A stretch of 25,107 nt of DNA from Nemertoderma westbladi (lineage: Eukaryota > Xenacoelomorpha > Nemertodermatida > Nemertodermatidae): assembly GCA_032718475.1 (NCBI GenBank), contig JAUCBJ010004496.1:1-25107 (forward strand). Reading direction: 5' to 3'. Made by a program: the position numbers and the translations under genes. The notes under the pieces are model-generated. The model saw only the letters and a program-made list of their open reading frames with translations, ran no database searches and was not told the origin of the DNA. Shown piece by piece: positions 20,341 to 25,107 of this stretch. Each line of letters starts with the position of its first letter. The stretch's first letter is position 1.

Positions 20341-21386
20341 AGATCTGGGGGCGCTATGTTGCTGGGTCCGCCGGCACTGTGTGTGGCTGACCGCGAGATC
20401 TGGAGGCGCTATGTTGCTGGGTCCGCCGGCACTGTGTGTGGCTGACCGTGAGATCTGGGGGCGCTATGTTGCTGGGTCCGCCGGCACTGTGTGTGGCTGG
20501 CCGCGAGATCTGGAGGCGCTATGTTGCTGGGTCCGCCGGCACTGTGTATGGCTGACCACGAGATCTGGGGGCGCTATGTTGCTGGGTCCGCTGGCACTGT
20601 GTGTGGCTGACCGCGAGATCTGGAGGCGCTATGTTGCTGGGTCCGCCGGCACTGTGTGTGGCTGGCCACGAGATCTGGGGGCGCTATGTTGCTGGGTCCG
20701 CCGGCACTGTGTGTGGCTGACCGCGAGATCTGGAGGCGCTATGTTGCTGGGTCCGCCGGCACTGTGTGTGGCTGACCGCGAGATCTGGAGGCGCTATGTT
20801 GCTGGGTCCGCCGGCACTGTGTGTGGCTGACCACGAGATCTGGGGGCGCTATGTTGCTGGGACCACCGGCACTGTGTATGGCTGACCGCGAGATCTGGGG
20901 GCACTATGTTGCTGGGACCACCGGCACTGTGTATGGCTGACCGTGAGATCTGGAGGCGCTATGTTGCTGGGTCCGCCGACACTGTGTATGGCTGGCCGCG
21001 AGATCTGGAGGCGCTATGTTGCTGGGTGCGCCGGCACTGTGTATGGCTGGCCGCGAGATCTGGGGGCGCTATGTTGCTGGGACCGCCGGCACTGTGTGTG
21101 GCTGACCGTGAGATCTGGGGGCGCTATGTTGCTGGGTCCGCCGGCACTGTGTATGGCTGGCCGCGAGATCTGGAGGCGCTATGTTGCTGGGTGCGCCGGC
21201 TCTGTGTTATGGCTGACCGTGAGATCTGGGGGCGCTATGTTGCTGGGTCCGCCGGCACTGTGTGTGGCTGGCCGCGAGATCTGGGGGCGCTATGTTGCTG
21301 GGTCCGCCGGCACTGTGTGTGGCTGACCGCGAGATCTGGAGGCGCTATGTTGCTGGGTGCGCCGGCTCTGTGTTATGGCTGACCGT
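19954..21386. repeat. Block duplication in the array, copy 2 (offset 3,646)
   Basis: Partner of 16308-17740. Because the homology begins exactly where the LINE ends in copy 1, while copy 2 has ordinary satellite to its left, the true left limit in copy 1 is hidden by the LINE. Confidence 0.8.
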
Positions 21387-22577
21387 GAGATCTGGGGGCA
21401 CTATGTTGTTGGGTCCGCCGGCACTGTGTGTGGCTGACCGCGAGATCTGGGGGTGCCATGTTGCTGGGTCCGCCGGCACTGTGTGTGGCTGGCCGTGAGA
21501 TCTGGGGGCGCTATGTTGCTGGGTCCGCCGGCACTGTGTGTGGCTGGCCGCGAGATCTGGGGGCGCTATGTTGCTGGGACCACCGGCACTGTGTGTGCCT
21601 GACCGTGAGATCTAAGGCGCTATGTTACTTGGTCCGCCGGCACTGTGTGTGGCTGACCGTGAGATCTGGAGGCGCTATGTTGCTGGGTGCGCCGGCACTG
21701 TGTGTGGCTGGCCGCGAGATCTGGGGGCGCTATGTTGCTGGGTCCGCCGGCACTGTGTGTGGCTGACCGCGAGATCTGGAGGCGCTATGTTGCTGGGTGC
21801 GCCGGCTCTGTGTTATGGCTGACCGTGAGATCTGGGGGCGCTATGTTACTTGGTCCGCCGGCAGTGTGTGTGGCTGACCGCGAGATCTGGAGGCGCTATG
21901 TTGCTGGGTGCGCCGGCTCTGTGTTATGGCTGACCGTGAGATCTGGGGGCACTATGTTGCTGGGTCCGCCGGCACTGTGTGTGGCTGACCGCGAGATCTG
22001 GAGACGCTATGTAGCTGGGTGCGCCGGCTCTGTGTTATGGCTGACCGTGAGATCTGGGGGCACTATGTTGCTGGGTCCGCCGGCACTGTGTGTGGCTGAC
22101 CGCGAGATCTGAGGGTGCTATGTTGCGGGGACCGCCGGCACTGTGTTATGGCTGACCGTGAGATCTGGGGGCGCTATGTTGCTGGGTCCGCCGGCACTGT
22201 GTGTGGCTGACCGTGAGATCTGGGGGCGCTATGTTGCTGGGTCCGCCGGCACTGTGTGTGGCTGACCGCGAGATCTGGAGGCGCTATGTTGCTGGGTCCG
22301 CCGGCACTGTGTATGGCTGACCACGAGATCTGGGGGCGCTATGTTGCTGGGTCCGCCGGCACTGTGTGTGGCTGACCGCGAGATCTGGAGGCGCTATGTT
22401 GCTGGGTCCGCCGGCACTGTGTGTGGCTGACCGTGAGATCTGGGGGCGCTATGTTGCTGGGTCCGCCGGCACTGTGTGTGGCTGGCCGCGAGATCTGGAG
22501 GCGCTATGTTGCTGGGTCCGCCGGCACTGTGTATGGCTGACCGCGAGATCTGGGGGCGCTATGTTGCTGGGTCCGCC

Positions 22578-22988
22578 GGCACTGTGTGTGGCTGACCGCG
22601 AGATCTGGGGGCGCTATGTTGCTGGGTCCGCCGGCACTGTGTATGGCTGACCGCGAGATCTGGAGGCGCTATGTTGCTGGGTGCGCCGGCTCTGTGTTAT
22701 GGCTGACCGTGAGATCTGGGGGCACTATGTTGCTGGGTCCGCCGGCACTGTGTGTGGCTGACCGCGAGATCTGGGGGTGCTATGTTGCTGGGACCGCCGG
22801 CACTGTGTGATGGCTGACCGTGAGATCTGGGGGCGCTATGTTGCTGGGACCGCCGGCACTGTGTTATGGCTGACCGTGAGATCTGGGGGCGCTATGTTGC
22901 TGGATCCGCCGGCACTGTGTGTGGCTGACCGCGAGATCTGGAGGCGCTATGTTGCTGGGTCCGCCGGCACTGTGTATGGCTGACCGCG
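22578..22988. repeat. Shorter block duplication, copy 2 (offset 2,648)
   Basis: Partner of 19930-20340, with the shared GGATCCG variant. It differs by GTGTGATGG at about 22804, where the partner has GTGTTATGG. Confidence 0.8.
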
Positions 22989-25107
22989 AGATCTGGGGGC
23001 GCTATGTTGCTGGGTCCGCCGGCACTGTGTGTGGCTGACCGTGAGATCTGGAGGCGCTATGTTGCTGGGTCCGCCGGCACTGTGTGATGGCTGACCGTGA
23101 GATCTGGGGGCGCTATGTTGCTGGGTCCGCCGGCACTGTGTGTGGCTGACCGCGAGATCTGGAGGCGCTATGTTGCTGGGTCCGCCGGCACTGTGTATGG
23201 CTGACCGTGAGATCTGGGGGCGCTATGTTGCTGGGTCCGCCGGCACTGTGTGTGGCTGACCGCGAGATCTGGAGGCGCTATGTTGCTGGGTGCGCCGGCT
23301 CTGTGTTATGGCTGACCGTGAGATCTGGGGGCGCTATGTTGCTGGGTCCGCCGGCACTGTGTGTGGCTGACCGCGAGATCTGGGGGCGCTATGTTGCTGG
23401 GTCCGCCGGCACTGTGTATGGCTGACCGCGAGATCTGGGGGCGCTATGTTGCTGGGTCCGCCGGCACTGTGTGTGGCTGACCGCGAGATCTGGGGGCGCT
23501 ATGTTGCTGGGTCCGCCGGCACTGTGTGTGGCTGACCGCGAGATCTGGGGGCGCTATGTTGCTGGGTCCGCCGGCACTGTGTATGGCTGACCGCGAGATC
23601 TGGGGGCGCTATGTTGCTGGGTCCGCCGGCACTGTGTGTGGCTGACCGCGAGATCTGGAGGCGCTATGTTGCTGGGTCCGCCGGCACTGTGTGTGGCTGA
23701 CCGCGAGATCTGGGGGCGCTATGTTGCTGGGTCCGCCGGCACTGTGTGTGGCTGACCGCGAGATCTGGGGGCGCTATGTTGCTGGGTCCGCCGGCACTGT
23801 GTGTGGCTGACCGCGAGATCTGGAGGCGCTATGTTGCTGGGTCCGCCGGCACTGTGTGTGGCTGGCCGCGAGATCTGGGGGCGCTATGTTGCTGGGTCCG
23901 CCGGCACTGTGTATGGCTGACCGCGAGATCTGGAGGCGCTATGTTGCTGGGTCCGCCGGCACTGTGTGTGGCTGACCGCGAGATCTGGGGGCGCTATGTT
24001 GCTGGGTCCGCCGGCACTGTGTGTGGCTGACCGCGAGATCTGGGGGCGCTATGTTGCTGGGTCCGCCGGCACTGTGTTATGGCTGACCGTGAGATCTGGG
24101 GGCGCTATGTTGCTGGGTCCGCCGGCACTGTGTTATGGCTGACCGCGAGATCTGGGGGTGCTATGTTGCTGGGACCGCCGGCACTGTGTATGGCTGACCG
24201 CGAGATCTGGGGGCGCTATGTTGCTGGGTCCGCCGGCACTGTGTATGGCTGACCGCGAGATCTGGGGGCGCTATGTTGCTGGGTCCGCCGGCACTGTGTG
24301 TGGCTGACCGCGAGATCTGGAGGCGCTATGTTGCTGGGTCCGCCGGCACTGTGTATGGCTGACCGCGAGATCTGGGGGCGCTATGTTGCTGGGTCCGCCG
24401 GCACTGTGTGTGGCTGACCGCGAGATCTGGGGCGCTATGTTGCTGGGTCCGCCGGCACTGTGTGTGGCTGACCGCGAGATCTGGGGGCGCTATGTTGCTG
24501 GGTCCGCCGGCACTGTGTATGGCTGACCGCGAGATCTGGGGGCGCTATGTTGCTGGGTCCGCCGGCACTGTGTATGGCTGACCGCGAGATCTGGGGGCGC
24601 TATGTTGCTGGGTCCGCCGGCACTGTGTGTGGCTGACCGCGAGATCTGGGGGCGCTATGTTGCTGGGTCCGCCGGCACTGTGTGTGGCTGACCGCGAGAT
24701 CTGGGGGCGCTATGTTGCTGGGTCCGCCGGCACTGTGTGTGGCTGACCGCGAGATCTGGGGGCGCTATGTTGCTGGGTCCGCCGGCACTGTGTGTGGCTG
24801 ACCGCGAGATCTGGGGGCGCTATGTTGCTGGGTCCGCCGGCACTGTGTATGGCTGACCGCGAGATCTGGGGGCGCTATGTTGCTGGGTCCGCCGGCACTG
24901 TGTGTGGCTGACCGCGAGATCTGGAGGCGCTATGTTGCTGGGTCCGCCGGCACTGTGTGTGGCTGACCGCGAGATCTGGGGGCGCTATGTTGCTGGGTCC
25001 GCCGGCACTGTGTGTGGCTGACCGCGAGATCTGGAGGCGCTATGTTGCTGGGTCCGCCGGCACTGTGTATGGCTGACCGCGAGATCTGGGGGCGCTATGT
25101 TGCTGGG

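Larger units (their letters stand above)
16308..25107. repeat. 55-bp satellite array, third block (about 160 monomers, runs off right edge)
   Basis: This has the same monomer as the earlier blocks. Common subtypes are GACCGCGAG/GGAGG, GACCGCGAG/GGGGG, GGCCGCGAG/GGGGG, and a 56-bp type with TGCGCCGGCTCTG next to GTGTTATGG. Long stretches of monomers are repeated in the same order (listed separately). From about 24090 to the right edge every unit reads GACCGCGAG, and variation is limited mainly to GGGGG/GGAGG, TGTGTGG/TGTATGG and one 54-bp unit near 24430. The 54-bp XhoI subfamily is not seen as a cluster here. The window ends mid-monomer, so the full array is longer. Confidence 0.97.

Noticed and set aside
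6331-25107. The regular array as a CRISPR
   Set aside because: The repeated unit is continuous at 54-56 bp, with no unique spacers, and the context is eukaryotic.
6331-25107. Centromere-type (CENP-B box) or telomeric repeat identity
   Set aside because: I see no CENP-B-box-like word and no TTAGGG-type runs in the monomer. A centromeric location cannot be inferred from sequence alone.
6331-25107. G-quadruplex function of the G-runs
   Set aside because: Each unit has one long run and one GGG, separated by loops of more than ten bases, which is weak for a stable structure.

Overview
The window looks like non-coding, repeat-dominated DNA from an animal genome, probably an invertebrate; the species cannot be named from the sequence. 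The reasons are fragments of two non-LTR retrotransposon lineages (LINEs), one candidate immunoglobulin-like exon with plausible splice signals, AT-rich flanks full of short tandem repeats, and a very long GC-rich satellite array. There are no bacterial-style operons, rRNAs, tRNAs or CRISPR arrays.

Layout. Positions 1-175 (minus strand) hold the start of a small coding region that runs off the left edge. Positions 176-3600 are AT-rich and carry three unrelated tandem repeats (a ~117-bp repeat with TACCGGTA palindromes, a 288-bp duplication, a 38-bp repeat), with no gene I can support. Positions 3640-4090 are a decayed CR1/L2-like reverse transcriptase broken by a 51-bp perfect fold-back palindrome. 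Positions 4122-4720 are fragment A of a second, RTE-like LINE on the minus strand. Positions 5027-5304 (minus) are a possible Ig-like exon. Positions 5371-5940 are a decayed 3' end (fragment C1) of the same RTE-like LINE.

From about 6331 to the right edge almost everything is a satellite with a 55-bp monomer (54-, 55- and 56-bp classes), roughly 300 monomers in all. It is interrupted twice. First, the segment 5026-10191 (Ig exon, LINE fragment C1, AT-rich spacer and about 70 monomers) is repeated head-to-tail as 10192-15357, offset 5,166 bp and nearly identical. Second, a 917-bp 5'-truncated RTE-like LINE (15391-16307, minus) sits inside the array, flanked by an 11-bp direct repeat that looks like a target-site duplication. 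The array right of the LINE contains kilobase-scale internal block duplications, and it becomes very homogeneous towards the right edge, where the window ends inside the array.

No set of genes works together here. The many overlapping open frames across the satellite follow from its 55-bp period and are not proteins. I found no convincing new gene system. The observations most worth checking are the 5.17-kb near-perfect duplication (recent event or assembly artefact), the LINE insertion into the satellite, the CpG-transition pattern of monomer variants, the block-level higher-order structure, and the fold-back palindrome inside the reverse transcriptase remnant.
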